Shown: positions 7,025 through 15,971, counted from the stretch's first letter. The stretch: 64,000 nt of DNA from Acidaminobacter hydrogenoformans DSM 2784 (GCF_900103005.1 NZ_FMWL01000016.1:1-64000); one strand, 5' to 3'. Notes: a model not told the origin generated them from the sequence alone. Translations and numbers: made by a program.

Positions 7025-7597
7025 TTATCCCATGGCAATGATAATGGCCTCCGCAATCTCCTTCATGGTTTTTCTCTGGTCCATGCTCATGGTCCGGATC
7101 TTCTTGAAAGCCGCCTCTTCGTCAAGGTTATAGTGCTTTTGAAGAATGCCTTTTGCTTTTTCAATCTGCTTCCTTGACTGGAGCGCCTCATTCAAGGTAT
7201 CCACCTCCTGCGCCAGGAGGCTGAATTCCTCATACCGCGACACTGCTATGTAGCAGGCGGGAATCAAATTCTGCTTGTTGATAGGCTTCACGAGATAGGC
7301 CAGCACTCCGGCCTCCCGGGCCTCTTCCACAAGCTGCTTCTGGCTGTACGCCGTCAGGAGCATGACGGGCGCAATCTTCTCCGCATTGAGCAGCCTGGCG
7401 GCTTCGATGCCATCCATGACCGGCATTTTTATATCCATCAGAATCAGATCCGGCTTCAGCTTCCTGGCGAGCTCCACCGCACTCTTTCCATCTCCGCATT
7501 CGCCGATGGTCTTGATCTTAGCCTCCGCAAGCATCTCACGCAGATCTTTTCGCGTCACCGGTTCATCTTCTGCAATTATGACTTTTAATGGCTTCAC
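7025..7597 (-). CDS. Response regulator with ANTAR RNA-binding domain (EutV-like)
   Basis: A 190-residue protein. Residues 1-120 form a receiver (acid pocket EDE, phospho-acceptor Asp55 in LILMDIKMP, Lys in YLVKPINK). After a coiled linker comes the ANTAR domain (RKQIEKAKGILQKHYNLDEEAAFKKIRTMS, written in parts; about residues 140-190). ANTAR proteins of this type bind paired hexaloop hairpins when phosphorylated and prevent transcription termination. The predicted target lies immediately downstream at 6838-6932. The start is GTG 7597 behind GAAGGGGGTG; GTG 7606 is the alternative. It begins 17 bases after the kinase stop. Confidence 0.9.
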   Translation of the reverse strand: MKPLKVIIAEDEPVTRKDLREMLAEAKIKTIGECGDGKSAVELARKLKPDLILMDIKMPVMDGIEAARLLNAEKIAPVMLLTAYSQKQLVEEAREAGVLAYLVKPINKQNLIPACYIAVSRYEEFSLLAQEVDTLNEALQSRKQIEKAKGILQKHYNLDEEAAFKKIRTMSMDQRKTMKEIAEAIIIAMG

Positions 7598-7614
7598 TTG
7601 AAACACCCCCTTCT

Positions 7615-8856
7615 CTACATCAGTGGAAAACGAATCACTGAAGTTGTCCCATTGATTTGCCCGTGAATCTCAAAAGTCCCTTTGAGCTTTTCCACGGTGA
7701 TCATTTCAATAATCTCAAGGCCAAGGCTGCTCTTGGATTTTTTCCCGCCAAAGCCAATCCCATTGTCCGAGATGGTTATTACCGCCTCACCCGCTACCTC
7801 GCTTATATCCACCTTTATAACGCCTTTTTTGCGCATTTGGAAAGCATGCTCAACAGAATTTTGGATCAGCTCTGTGATGCACAGGGACAGGCTGCTCGCC
7901 TTGTCCGCGTCCTGATAAAGGTCTGAACCGCTGAGCTCACCTGTAATGTTTTTCCCAGGCGGCACCATGCTGGTCAGAACCATTTCCATGATGTTGGCCG
8001 TTGCAGCTTTTATGTTGATTTTATCAATACCGCCCCGTGAAAGCTCCTCGTGGATCAAGGCTATGCTGGAGATCCGGTTGATGCTTTCGTTGAAGGCATT
8101 TTCGACCTTTTTGGAGTTGACCCGCCGCATTTGGAGGCGCAGCAGGCTGGCAATCGTCTGGAGATTGTTTTTGACCCGGTGGTGGATCTCCTTGATGACT
8201 GCGGATTTGGGGTCTGGCGCGTTGTCGGAAAGGGTGATGAAGTGGTGAAGGTGACCATCGGCAAAGCGTACTGGTATTTGGGCGGCAAGCATGCGGTACT
8301 GGCGAATTTCAATTTCTGAGACCTGAAGAGCTTCTCCATTGGCCGGCAGCTTCTGGTCAAAAGCCCCGTGCTTCTGGCAGTTAAAAACCCCGCGCTTCTG
8401 GCGGTTAAAAAACCCGCGCAGTAGCTCCTGAAGCGGCTCCGGAGAAACCCGGGCGATTTCAGCCATGGGGCCATTCCTCCAGACCACTTCACCTGCAGCG
8501 TCAAGCAGACACTGAGGGTTCGGGAGCAGCAAATCAGGATTGTCCTCTAATCTCAGCAGTGCCGCCTGATCCAGGTGTGTCAAAAAGGCGTCCGCAGTGC
8601 ATGACCCTTCCCGCTGGGTCGCGGTGAAGGTGCCCAGGAAAGCGCCGTTCATCATGATGTTCAGCGCGTGACCATTTTCTTCTTTAGAGGGATCCAATCG
8701 CTCAAGGCTGTCCGAAGACAGCATCACAGGCAAAGTGCCCTCAACCCTTAGCTGCATGGACTGAAAGCAGCTCAGGAGCGGGTGCCATCCGTCCGCGATC
8801 AGGCGCACCACGTCCTCGCAAAGCTGTCTTGAAACTTCTGGTGTAGTTGAGTTCAT
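7615..8856 (-). CDS. Soluble sensor histidine kinase, HisKA_2 type (EutW-like)
   Basis: A 413-residue kinase without membrane segments, so it should sense a cytoplasmic signal. The N-terminal half is a GAF/PAS-like sensor region. The HisKA_2 box is EIHHRVKNNLQTIASLLRLQ, and the ATPase shows NSVEHAF, ISDNGIGFG and SSLGLEII. This kinase type partners ANTAR regulators (EutW/EutV). A short tandem repeat (8349-8417) adds FNRQKRGV/FNCQKHGA between sensor and kinase. ATG 8856 is preferred over GTG 8865 on spacing from AAAGGA. It lies between the upstream permease and the ANTAR gene, probably in one transcript. Confidence 0.88.
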   Translation of the reverse strand: MNSTTPEVSRQLCEDVVRLIADGWHPLLSCFQSMQLRVEGTLPVMLSSDSLERLDPSKEENGHALNIMMNGAFLGTFTATQREGSCTADAFLTHLDQAALLRLEDNPDLLLPNPQCLLDAAGEVVWRNGPMAEIARVSPEPLQELLRGFFNRQKRGVFNCQKHGAFDQKLPANGEALQVSEIEIRQYRMLAAQIPVRFADGHLHHFITLSDNAPDPKSAVIKEIHHRVKNNLQTIASLLRLQMRRVNSKKVENAFNESINRISSIALIHEELSRGGIDKINIKAATANIMEMVLTSMVPPGKNITGELSGSDLYQDADKASSLSLCITELIQNSVEHAFQMRKKGVIKVDISEVAGEAVITISDNGIGFGGKKSKSSLGLEIIEMITVEKLKGTFEIHGQINGTTSVIRFPLM

Positions 8857-8939
8857 GGTTGCCACGTTCCTTTCCGCTTTTCTCCTTAACTTGCCAAGCT
8901 TACTTTTAATTCTCCAGGATTTCTCTTATCTTTCAAACC

Positions 8940-10358
8940 TCAATGAATTTTGATCACACTGTTTTGAGCTTCCATTTCCTCTGGGGCGTCATGTGCAATG
9001 TATTTCCTGCCAATTAAAAAATAATACAGCATGGCCCCGCCCAAAAAGACGCCTATAATTTGCAGGCTGTTGGGGGTGCGCAGGCTTATAAAGGTCAGCG
9101 CGCTGAAGATCAGCGCGGCGAATACCACCAGGGACGCGGCCTTGACTTTGGTAAGCCAGCCGTGCGAGGCCCTGCGCGCTGACAATTTTATTTTCAGATA
9201 GGACAAAATAACCAGCAGGTACATCAGCAGCGCGGAAAAGCCCGCGGCGAATACCAGGATTCTCGCGGTGCCAAACTGAGCCAGGAGTATGCCTATAGCT
9301 CCAGGCAGCACAATAGCAAGATAAGGTGTCTTCGTGACAGGGTGAATATGGCTCATGATTTTGGGCAGATACCCCGCCCTGGACAGCGCGAAGCTCTGTC
9401 TGGAAAATCCGTTGATCATGCCGTGGAGGCTTGCCAGGAGGCTGCTGATCGCAAGGGTCGTGAAAATGACCAGCCACTTTCCACCCTCCGGATTGACCAG
9501 GTGCATGGCGCTGGACAGCGGATAGTCGTTCATTAAAAGATCATGCCAGTCCACCGTGGACAGACAAAAGATCAGGACGCCAAAATTGAGCAGGGCCACC
9601 GTGATGATGCTGGTGCCAAAGCCTATGCGCATGTCGGTTTTGGGATTGACGGTCTCCTCGGCAGCCAGCGCGATCCCCTCAAAGCAGAGATAGAACCATA
9701 GCGCGTACGGGATCGCTATGACAATCCCCTTTGCCCCGCTGACGAAGGGTTCAATCTTAAAGGCTTCGGAGAGGTTCACCGCATCCGCCGTCCCAACAAA
9801 AAACATGACAAGGGCTCCAATCGCCACACTGGTAATGATCAGTTGGAAAATCGCAGACTGCTTGATGCCTATGATGTCGATCAAAAGGAACAGCACGTAA
9901 ACGCCCAGCGCGACATACATTTTGGGAATGGACTGGTAGACCCAGGAGACATAGGAGGCAATGGATATGGTTACCGCGGCGGAGGCACAGATAAATTCCA
10001 CAATGGTCAGCACCCCGGTCAGGTAGCCCCCAAGCTTTCCCAGCCCCTTTCTGACGTAGGCATAAGGGCCGCCGGCATAAGGATATAACCCCGCAAGCTC
10101 AGAGAAGATAAACGCAAGGACTATGTAAAAGGCTGTGACCACCAGGGTGGTAATAAAAAAGCCCAGGGAGCCTGAAAGCTCAAGGCCATAGTTCCAGCCA
10201 AAGAAGGTGCCAGCAATGACAGTGCCAACGCCAATCCCCCACAAGTGAATGCCTGAGAGAATGCGCTTCAGCCCAAATTTTTTTCTGTAGTCATCGATTT
10301 GCTTTTTGGAGATCAGGATGTCATCCTCAAACGCATCACTTTGTTCCGTGGGTTTCAT
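8940..10358 (-). CDS. APC-superfamily permease (ethanolamine permease-like branch)
   Basis: A 472-residue, 12-span permease. Recognisable elements are GVGTVIAGTFFGWNYGLELSG, YPYAGGPYAYVRKGLG and WFYLCFEGIALAAEE. It is clearly related to the permease at 4602 but diverged, so the two may take different amines or amino acids. ATG 10358 stands behind AGGTGA. It heads a likely transcript with the kinase and ANTAR regulator. I searched its leader for paired hexaloop hairpins and found none, so its control probably differs from that of the second permease. Confidence 0.87.
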   Translation of the reverse strand: MKPTEQSDAFEDDILISKKQIDDYRKKFGLKRILSGIHLWGIGVGTVIAGTFFGWNYGLELSGSLGFFITTLVVTAFYIVLAFIFSELAGLYPYAGGPYAYVRKGLGKLGGYLTGVLTIVEFICASAAVTISIASYVSWVYQSIPKMYVALGVYVLFLLIDIIGIKQSAIFQLIITSVAIGALVMFFVGTADAVNLSEAFKIEPFVSGAKGIVIAIPYALWFYLCFEGIALAAEETVNPKTDMRIGFGTSIITVALLNFGVLIFCLSTVDWHDLLMNDYPLSSAMHLVNPEGGKWLVIFTTLAISSLLASLHGMINGFSRQSFALSRAGYLPKIMSHIHPVTKTPYLAIVLPGAIGILLAQFGTARILVFAAGFSALLMYLLVILSYLKIKLSARRASHGWLTKVKAASLVVFAALIFSALTFISLRTPNSLQIIGVFLGGAMLYYFLIGRKYIAHDAPEEMEAQNSVIKIH

Positions 10359-10554
10359 AGTTTCACCTGCTTGTATGAAAGGTGTGGGCAGTTTTATGCA
10401 TCGTCTTAAATTAAAGCCGTGTAGCTTCCCGCCGTCTGATAAATTAATCTCATTATATATCCTTATGACCTCATCTGGGAATGTTTTTGACGCCTTTTGT
10501 GAAAGGAAGCGGCAGAGGGTGAAGACAAAGCAAGGTTTTATAGCACCCCCATCC

Positions 10555-10608
10555 CCCCATTAGCCCCATTAGCTCCATTAATTCCATTCACCCCATTCAC
10601 CCCATTAA
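10555..10608. repeat. Six-copy 9-bp tandem repeat
   Basis: Six contiguous 9-base units follow the pattern YYCCATTMR: CCCCATTAG twice, CTCCATTAA, TTCCATTCA, CCCCATTCA, CCCCATTAA. Two looser copies follow. No reading frame spans it. Confidence 0.85.
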
Positions 10609-10753
10609 TCAATACCATTCAACCTCCATTTCACACCTTTATTTAATAAATATCCCCATTTTTTTCATCCAGACCGCGCACTTACGCCCCCTTCATCATA
10701 GTTTTTCCAACCCCTTAAAGTTTTATTGCGCCATCTTCAGCTTCGAATTAACT

Positions 10754-10770
10754 TGGCATCATTTTTGCTT
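10754..10770 (+). promoter_or_regulatory. Sigma-54 (-24/-12) promoter
   Basis: TGGCATCATTTTTGCTT has GG at 10755-10756 and GC at 10767-10768 with exactly 10 bases between, matching the RpoN consensus. It lies about 90 bases upstream of the amidohydrolase start, and a sigma-54 activator gene follows the transporter at 13737-15785. Confidence 0.8.
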
Positions 10771-10858
10771 ATTGTTAATATATTACGATTTGTTCATATC
10801 AACAAAAAATTTTTACCTTTTTACATTTACATAATTTTATCCGAACGGAGTGAAGACC

Positions 10859-12049
10859 ATGCACGCGGAAAACACAAACTACATAAAATCACTTTCCGAC
10901 AAATTTTATCCCGAAGTCAAAGCCCTCAGGCATTACTTCCACATGAACCCCGAGCTGTCATTCCAGGAGTTCGGCACTGCCAAAAAAGTAGCAGAAACAC
11001 TTGAGGCGCTGGGCATTGAAACCCAGACCGGCATAGCGAAGACAGGCGTCGTTGGTCTGATTCGCGGTGCGGCCCAGGGCCCAACCGTCCTTCTCAGGGC
11101 AGACATGGACGCCCTGCTGCTCCAGGAAGAAGCAGAGGTCCCTTATAAGTCCCAGACCTCAGGTGTCATGCACGCCTGCGGCCATGACGGCCACACTGCC
11201 GGACTTCTGGGCGCGGCTATGATCTTGAACGAAATGAAGGACCAGCTGAAAGGCAACGTCAAGCTCGTCTTTCAACCCGCGGAAGAAAACGAAGGCGGCG
11301 CCCTCCCCATGATTGAAGCCGGCGTCATGGAAAATCCAAAAGTCGACGCTGCCTTTGGCTGCCACCTCTGGGGCAACCTGAAGGAAGGCCAAGTCCAGCT
11401 GAAAAGAGGCCCTATGATGGCCTCCCCAGATATGTTCACCATCAAGATCACAGGCAAGGGCGGGCACGCCTCAGCGCCTCACCTGGCTATTGACCCCATT
11501 GTCATTGCCGCGCAGGTCATCAGCGAATTCCAAACCATAGTTTCAAGAAGAAAAGACCCCGTGAAGCCCGCAGTCATCTCCGTCTCCATGATCCGCGGCG
11601 GCGAAACCCACAATGTCATCCCAAACACCGTTGAAATGTGCGGCACCATCAGGGTGTTCGACAAAGAAGTCAGAAAGTGGATCCCGGAAACCATGGAGTC
11701 CGTCCTGCGCCATGTCACCGAGGCGAATGGCGCCAGCTACGACTTCTACGTGGAAAAGCGCTTCCCGCCACTGATCAACGACAATGCCATGACAGAGCTC
11801 GTCGAAAAATCCGCCGTTAAGCTCTTTGGCAGCGACCGCGTCGAATGGACCGAAACGCCAAATATGGGTGGTGAAGATTTCGCTTACTTCGCTGAGCACG
11901 TCCCTTCTGCGTTCTTCTTTGTCGGTATAGCGCCGGATGAAGCCACCCCGGTCAGCCACCACCATCCAAAGTTTGCCTGGAATGACGAAAACCTCAAGGT
12001 CTCCATGCAAACGCTGGCACAAGTCGCCATAGATTACTTAAACCAATAG
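10859..12049 (+). CDS. M20-family amidohydrolase (aminoacylase/AbgB-like)
   Basis: A 396-residue cytoplasmic metallohydrolase of the M20D type. It has the N-terminal motif HYFHMNPELSFQEFGTA, the metal-ligand segments LRADMDALLLQEE and HACGHDGHTAGLLGAA, the carboxylate pair PAEENEGGA, and the late ligand stretch PNMGGEDFAYF. Such enzymes cleave N-acyl amino acids, indole-acetyl amino acids or aminobenzoyl-glutamate. Which one applies here is not visible. ATG 10859 is placed by GGAGTG six bases upstream. It precedes an AbgT transporter by 33 bases, so the pair probably imports and cleaves one acyl or aroyl amino acid, driven by the sigma-54 promoter at 10754. Confidence 0.9.
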   Translation: MHAENTNYIKSLSDKFYPEVKALRHYFHMNPELSFQEFGTAKKVAETLEALGIETQTGIAKTGVVGLIRGAAQGPTVLLRADMDALLLQEEAEVPYKSQTSGVMHACGHDGHTAGLLGAAMILNEMKDQLKGNVKLVFQPAEENEGGALPMIEAGVMENPKVDAAFGCHLWGNLKEGQVQLKRGPMMASPDMFTIKITGKGGHASAPHLAIDPIVIAAQVISEFQTIVSRRKDPVKPAVISVSMIRGGETHNVIPNTVEMCGTIRVFDKEVRKWIPETMESVLRHVTEANGASYDFYVEKRFPPLINDNAMTELVEKSAVKLFGSDRVEWTETPNMGGEDFAYFAEHVPSAFFFVGIAPDEATPVSHHHPKFAWNDENLKVSMQTLAQVAIDYLNQ

Positions 12050-12082
12050 ATTTAATCAATTAACAAGGAGGCATCAACAACT

Positions 12083-13630
12083 ATGGAAAAAGAAAACCAA
12101 AGCAAATCGACTTCCAGAATTGAGCGTATCCTCAACGCTATCGAGCGCGCCGGCAACGCCCTTCCGGATCCCGTCACCCTGTTCTTCATCATCAGCGTCG
12201 CCATTCTGATCATTTCCTGGCTCGCGGCACAGGCTCAGCTTTCAGTCATTCACCCTTCCACCAACGAAACCGTATCTGCCGTCAACCTCTTGACGAAAGA
12301 CGGCCTTAGAAACATCATGACCGGCTTCGTCAAGAACTTCCAGGGCTATCCGCCGCTTGGCCTGGTGCTCGTAGTTATGATAGGCGCCGGCGTCGCAGAA
12401 AAATCAGGTATGATTACAGCCGCCATGCGTCACTCCATCTCCAAGATTCCAGCCAATATGGTCAGCGCTGCCGTCATCTTCATTGGCATCATTGCCAATG
12501 CCTTTGGAGACGCGGGCTTCGTCGTCCTCCCTCCGCTCGCCGCTCTCGTATTCCTCATGATTGGCCGTCACCCTCTCGTGGGCATGTTCGCTTCTTATGC
12601 CGGTATGGCCGGTGGCTTTGCCGCGAACGTCATGGTAAACATGTCAGACGTCCTGGCTGCGAGCTTTACCATTCCCGCTGCCCAGGTCATTGACCCGTCC
12701 TACCAGGGCACCCCAGCCATGAACCTCTATTTTCTCATCGCCTCCGTCGGTATTCTGGTTATTGCCGGCACGTTAGTCACAGAAAAAATCATAGCGCCGC
12801 GCTTTAAAACCTATGTCCCTGATGATGACCTTCAGCACGAGATCACCGAAATCTCAGATGTCGAAGTCAAAGGCCTGAAGTGGGCGGGCTTCACCTTTCT
12901 CGCACTCTTTGCGGTGGTCATCGCCTTAAGCGTTGGCAAAGACGCGTTCTTCGCGGATCCAGCAACGGGCTCCCTCCTCGCGTTCACGTCTCCACTGATG
13001 CAGAGTATTATCCCGCTGATCACGTTCATCTTCCTCATCCCGGGCCTCGTTTACGGCAAAGTCACCGGCAGCATCAAAAACGACAAAGAAGCCGCCGCCA
13101 TGATGGGCAACTCCATGCGCGACATGGGTCCCTACATTATCCTGGCTTTCGTCGCCTCACAATTCCTCGCTTACTTTAACTGGAGCAACTTAGGCGTCAT
13201 CCTTTCTGTCAAAGGCGCTGAAACCTTAAGGGCTGCAGGCTTTTCCGACATTGGCCTGATTATTGGATTCATTATCCTTTCATCTTTCATCAATATCTTT
13301 ATTGGCAGCGCCTCCGCGAAATGGGCAATCATGGCCCCTATCTTCGTCCCAATGTTCCTGCTCCTCGGCTTCGATCCAGCCCTGACGCAAATGGCCTACC
13401 GCATTGGTGACTCCATCACCAATCCGTTGACGCCGCTTCTCCCGTACTTCCCAATCCTCCTGGCCTTCGCCAGAAAGTACGACAAAAATGTAGGTATTGG
13501 CACCATGATCTCCAATATGCTGCCGTACTCCCTTGTCTTCTTTATCATTTGGACGGTCCTCCTCATTATCTTTATCCTCTTCAACCTGCCACTGGGCCCT
13601 GGCGCAGGCATCCACTACATCTTGCCTTAG
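12083..13630 (+). CDS. AbgT-family transporter
   Basis: A 515-residue membrane protein starting behind AAGGAGG. AbgT signatures include GNALPDPVTLFF near residue 25, GAGVAEKSGMI, NAFGDAGFVVLPPLAA, and SASAKWAIMAPIFVPM near the C-terminus with the DSITNPLTPLLPYFP block. AbgT proteins import p-aminobenzoyl-glutamate, and some relatives export sulfonamides. Paired with an M20 hydrolase, import of an aroyl- or acyl-amino acid is the likely role. Confidence 0.94.
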   Translation: MEKENQSKSTSRIERILNAIERAGNALPDPVTLFFIISVAILIISWLAAQAQLSVIHPSTNETVSAVNLLTKDGLRNIMTGFVKNFQGYPPLGLVLVVMIGAGVAEKSGMITAAMRHSISKIPANMVSAAVIFIGIIANAFGDAGFVVLPPLAALVFLMIGRHPLVGMFASYAGMAGGFAANVMVNMSDVLAASFTIPAAQVIDPSYQGTPAMNLYFLIASVGILVIAGTLVTEKIIAPRFKTYVPDDDLQHEITEISDVEVKGLKWAGFTFLALFAVVIALSVGKDAFFADPATGSLLAFTSPLMQSIIPLITFIFLIPGLVYGKVTGSIKNDKEAAAMMGNSMRDMGPYIILAFVASQFLAYFNWSNLGVILSVKGAETLRAAGFSDIGLIIGFIILSSFINIFIGSASAKWAIMAPIFVPMFLLLGFDPALTQMAYRIGDSITNPLTPLLPYFPILLAFARKYDKNVGIGTMISNMLPYSLVFFIIWTVLLIIFILFNLPLGPGAGIHYILP

Positions 13631-13667
13631 CCCGTACGGCCTTCGAACCTTACCCCATAAAAGCACC

Positions 13668-13719
13668 AAAAAACCTTGGTGGATTTTGCCGATAGTCGCA
13701 AAATCCACCAAGGTTTTTT
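13668..13719. terminator. Bidirectional 22-bp terminator
   Basis: A6CC-type left arm (13668-13689, ending GGATTTTGC) is exactly complementary to 13698-13719 around the 8-base loop CGATAGTC. Six T follow on the plus strand and six A precede, so it can end both the abgT-like transcript and the convergent regulator. The stem-loop junction reads TTTGCCGATAGTC, one base from the window-wide GCCGATGGTC word. Confidence 0.93.
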
Positions 13720-13736
13720 CTCATTTTTATCCGGAT

Positions 13737-15785
13737 TTATTGACATCCATTTGTGCTTACCTGTGCTTCCCGCAGCGCATCCAGCCGTCTGCGCCCCACC
13801 TCTGTCAAAAACGTCCCGTGGCGGCCCTTCTTGATTTCAATCCACCCCTGGGCCTTCATCTCGCTCAGGATTTCGAGGATTTTGTATTCGGTAACTTTGA
13901 ACCCCTGATCCGACAGAGTCTTGAGCAGGCTTCGGCGGCCAGCGTGGTCACGGTCTATGAGCGCAAGGATTTCGACTTCGATTTTTTGGCGTTCTGTGAC
14001 CATCGGCAAAATTTCTTTGGTCATTGGGGAGTCTATGTCTTTTTGTACACCGCGCAGCCATCTCTGGTACTTATCCGGGAGGTCCTCCGTGGTCAGGTCG
14101 CGTTTGCCAAAGCTCAGCATGTAGGCGGCGCAGCCTTTCAGCTCCCTTACATTGCCTGGCCATGGATAAGCTTTGAAAAAGTTTTTGAGCGGCTCACTGA
14201 GATGATAGGCGCCTGGTCCAAGGCTCTGGGCCAGGATGGGCTCAACGTCCGCCAGCCTGTCCCGAAGCGGCGGTACGAGAAGGGTCACCGGACTGATCCG
14301 GTAGTACAAGTCATCCCTGAAGGTGCCCAGCGCCATGGCTTCCTCAAGATCCCGGTTCGTGGCGCAGATCACCCTGACATCCACTTTTTTAACCGCGTTT
14401 GATCCAATAGGCTGAACCTCTTTTTCCTGAAGGAAACACAGCAGCCTGACCTGGAGCTTCAGGCTTGCCTCGCCAATTTCATCCAGGAAAACAGTGCCAC
14501 CATTCGCACTTTCAAGGAGCCCCTTCTTTCCGCTTCTCAGAGCGCCGGTAAAAGCGCCGCCTGAATAGCCAAAGAGCTCGGACTCCAGCAGCGTCTCCGA
14601 AAACGCGCCGCAGTTCACCGCATGAAAGGGGTGATTTCTGCGTTTGGACGCCGCGTGTATGGAATGTGCCAAAAGCTCCTTGCCCACACCGGAAGGTCCT
14701 TCAATCAACACATTTTCCTCTGTGCCCGCAAAGTGCTTCGCAAGCGCCACGACGCGCTTCATTTCCTGACTCTCACAGATGATATCTTGAAAACGGTAAG
14801 TCAGCTGAGTTGGGGACTCGTCTTTTAATATCGGAACCGCCTTAAGCAGAAATCTGTGCTGGAGACTCTCGCCGTAGCTTTCAATGACTTTGATTTCGAC
14901 GCTGTAGCGGCGCCCCGCAGCCGTTTCGTACCGGCCATTGCCGCCCCTGTCGTCACAAGCTCTGCGCAGGGACTCCAGCAGCTCGCTTTTGTATATTTTT
15001 TGGCCAAGCATTTTTTCAAAGTCCATTTGAAACTCGGATCTGAGGCGTTCATTAAACCCCAAAACCACCTCCTGCTCATTGATCAGCAGGGCTGGCGATT
15101 CCATTTGATTTAAAAGCGCAAGGCGCTCCTGGATCGCTTCACTCTCTATTGAAATTTCGACACATTGGTGATAATCCAGCAAATCCGTTTCATCTGCCAT
15201 GTATGCCGTAATTTTTTCAGCCATGTAATCCTCAGAAAGCGCCGCCGCTTCACCAATTTTTCTCAGTACAAAGGGATGAACGACACGCCAGCCTATGTCT
15301 ATGGCATTCTCGATCCAAGGCAGCTCATAGGTTTCAATGCCTAAATAGATGGCATACTTATAAGCGCTGAAATCACGGCGCTGCCCATAGTAGGGTACGA
15401 AGTCGACATGATCAATGCCATGGGCTTTGAAAGTCAATAAGGTATCCCAAAGAAATACGGAGCCTTCACTGACAATCAGAAGCTCGGTGCCCCGGTTCAG
15501 CTGCTTTATAGCTTCGAGATTTTTGCCCTGCAAAGTGTTGCCCATGTGGTAATAAACCGCGCCTGGATTTACGCATTTTTCTGCGAGAATTGCCTTCAAG
15601 AAGTTCACCGTGAAGAGTACAATGTCCGCGTCAAAGGGCTCAAGCGGGCTGAGATCCGAGTATAGCCTGACCTCCAGCTCAATATGATCCTCAAACAAAC
15701 GCCTTAGAATGGAAAGGTAGAAATCCGCGGATTCCTCGTAGATGACGAAGACTGTCACTTTAAGTTTGGTGGATATGGGGATCAC
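13737..15785 (-). CDS. Sigma-54-dependent activator with winged-helix C-terminus
   Basis: A 682-residue regulator. The N-terminal ~210 residues resemble a ligand-sensing receptor region, residues about 225-330 a PAS domain (SPALLINEQEVVLGFNERL). The AAA+ core has Walker A GPSGVGKE, the sigma-54 contact loop GAFTGA and Walker B GGTVFLDEIGE. Instead of the usual Fis-type helix-turn-helix, the end (EYKILEILSEMKAQGWIEIK...TEVGRRRLDAL) looks like a winged helix. It lies convergent to the amidohydrolase/AbgT pair, whose promoter is of sigma-54 type, so it very likely activates that operon. The start is uncertain: GTG 15785 is used, with a poor ribosome site. Confidence 0.9.
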   Translation of the reverse strand: MIPISTKLKVTVFVIYEESADFYLSILRRLFEDHIELEVRLYSDLSPLEPFDADIVLFTVNFLKAILAEKCVNPGAVYYHMGNTLQGKNLEAIKQLNRGTELLIVSEGSVFLWDTLLTFKAHGIDHVDFVPYYGQRRDFSAYKYAIYLGIETYELPWIENAIDIGWRVVHPFVLRKIGEAAALSEDYMAEKITAYMADETDLLDYHQCVEISIESEAIQERLALLNQMESPALLINEQEVVLGFNERLRSEFQMDFEKMLGQKIYKSELLESLRRACDDRGGNGRYETAAGRRYSVEIKVIESYGESLQHRFLLKAVPILKDESPTQLTYRFQDIICESQEMKRVVALAKHFAGTEENVLIEGPSGVGKELLAHSIHAASKRRNHPFHAVNCGAFSETLLESELFGYSGGAFTGALRSGKKGLLESANGGTVFLDEIGEASLKLQVRLLCFLQEKEVQPIGSNAVKKVDVRVICATNRDLEEAMALGTFRDDLYYRISPVTLLVPPLRDRLADVEPILAQSLGPGAYHLSEPLKNFFKAYPWPGNVRELKGCAAYMLSFGKRDLTTEDLPDKYQRWLRGVQKDIDSPMTKEILPMVTERQKIEVEILALIDRDHAGRRSLLKTLSDQGFKVTEYKILEILSEMKAQGWIEIKKGRHGTFLTEVGRRRLDALREAQVSTNGCQ

Positions 15786-15808
15786 CTCGTTTCATGTTTT
15801 CTGGCCTA

Positions 15809-15967
15809 GTACCCTTTAAATTCTAAAACGATAACATACAACTGCGGTAAAATTTCGAAGTGCAAGGCGGAGGAAGGAGCGATACTAAGCAGTATCGCGG
15901 ATGACGACAACACAGCAATACGGAATTTTAACCAGTTGTATGTCAAGTTTTAGCGTTTACAGGGTAC
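15809..15967. repeat. 159-bp palindromic MITE-like element
   Basis: The element runs from GTACCC (15809) to GGGTAC (15967). Its ends form a long imperfect inverted repeat: CTAAAAC, then ACATACAACTG, then TAAAATT on the left answer AATTTTA, CAGTTGTATGT and GTTTTAG on the right. The centre holds its own hairpin, GATACT-AAGC-AGTATC. It has no coding capacity. It sits between the sigma-54 regulator and the Wadjet operon. This is the structure of a small non-autonomous transposable element or large REP-type palindrome. Confidence 0.75.
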
Positions 15968-15971
15968 TATC

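Larger units (their letters stand above)
10359..10858. other. Divergent 500-bp intergenic region
   Basis: This gap between the minus-strand permease and the plus-strand amidohydrolase encodes nothing I can support. It holds a weak minus-strand promoter for the permease (TTCCCA, 18 bases, TATAAT at plus 10452-10457), a 9-bp tandem repeat (10555-10608) and a sigma-54 promoter on the plus strand (10754-10770). Confidence 0.6.

Noticed and set aside
7502..7511. Copy of the dispersed word in the ANTAR regulator as an insertion
   Set aside because: It encodes KTIGE in a normal receiver-domain position with no length change.
4602..10358. Ethanolamine utilisation (eut) locus
   Set aside because: Permeases, kinase and ANTAR regulator are eut-like, but no ammonia-lyase, shell or cobalamin genes are here, so only the regulatory type can be claimed.
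10555..10608. CRISPR-like array
   Set aside because: The repeats are contiguous 9-base units without spacers, and no cas gene is present.
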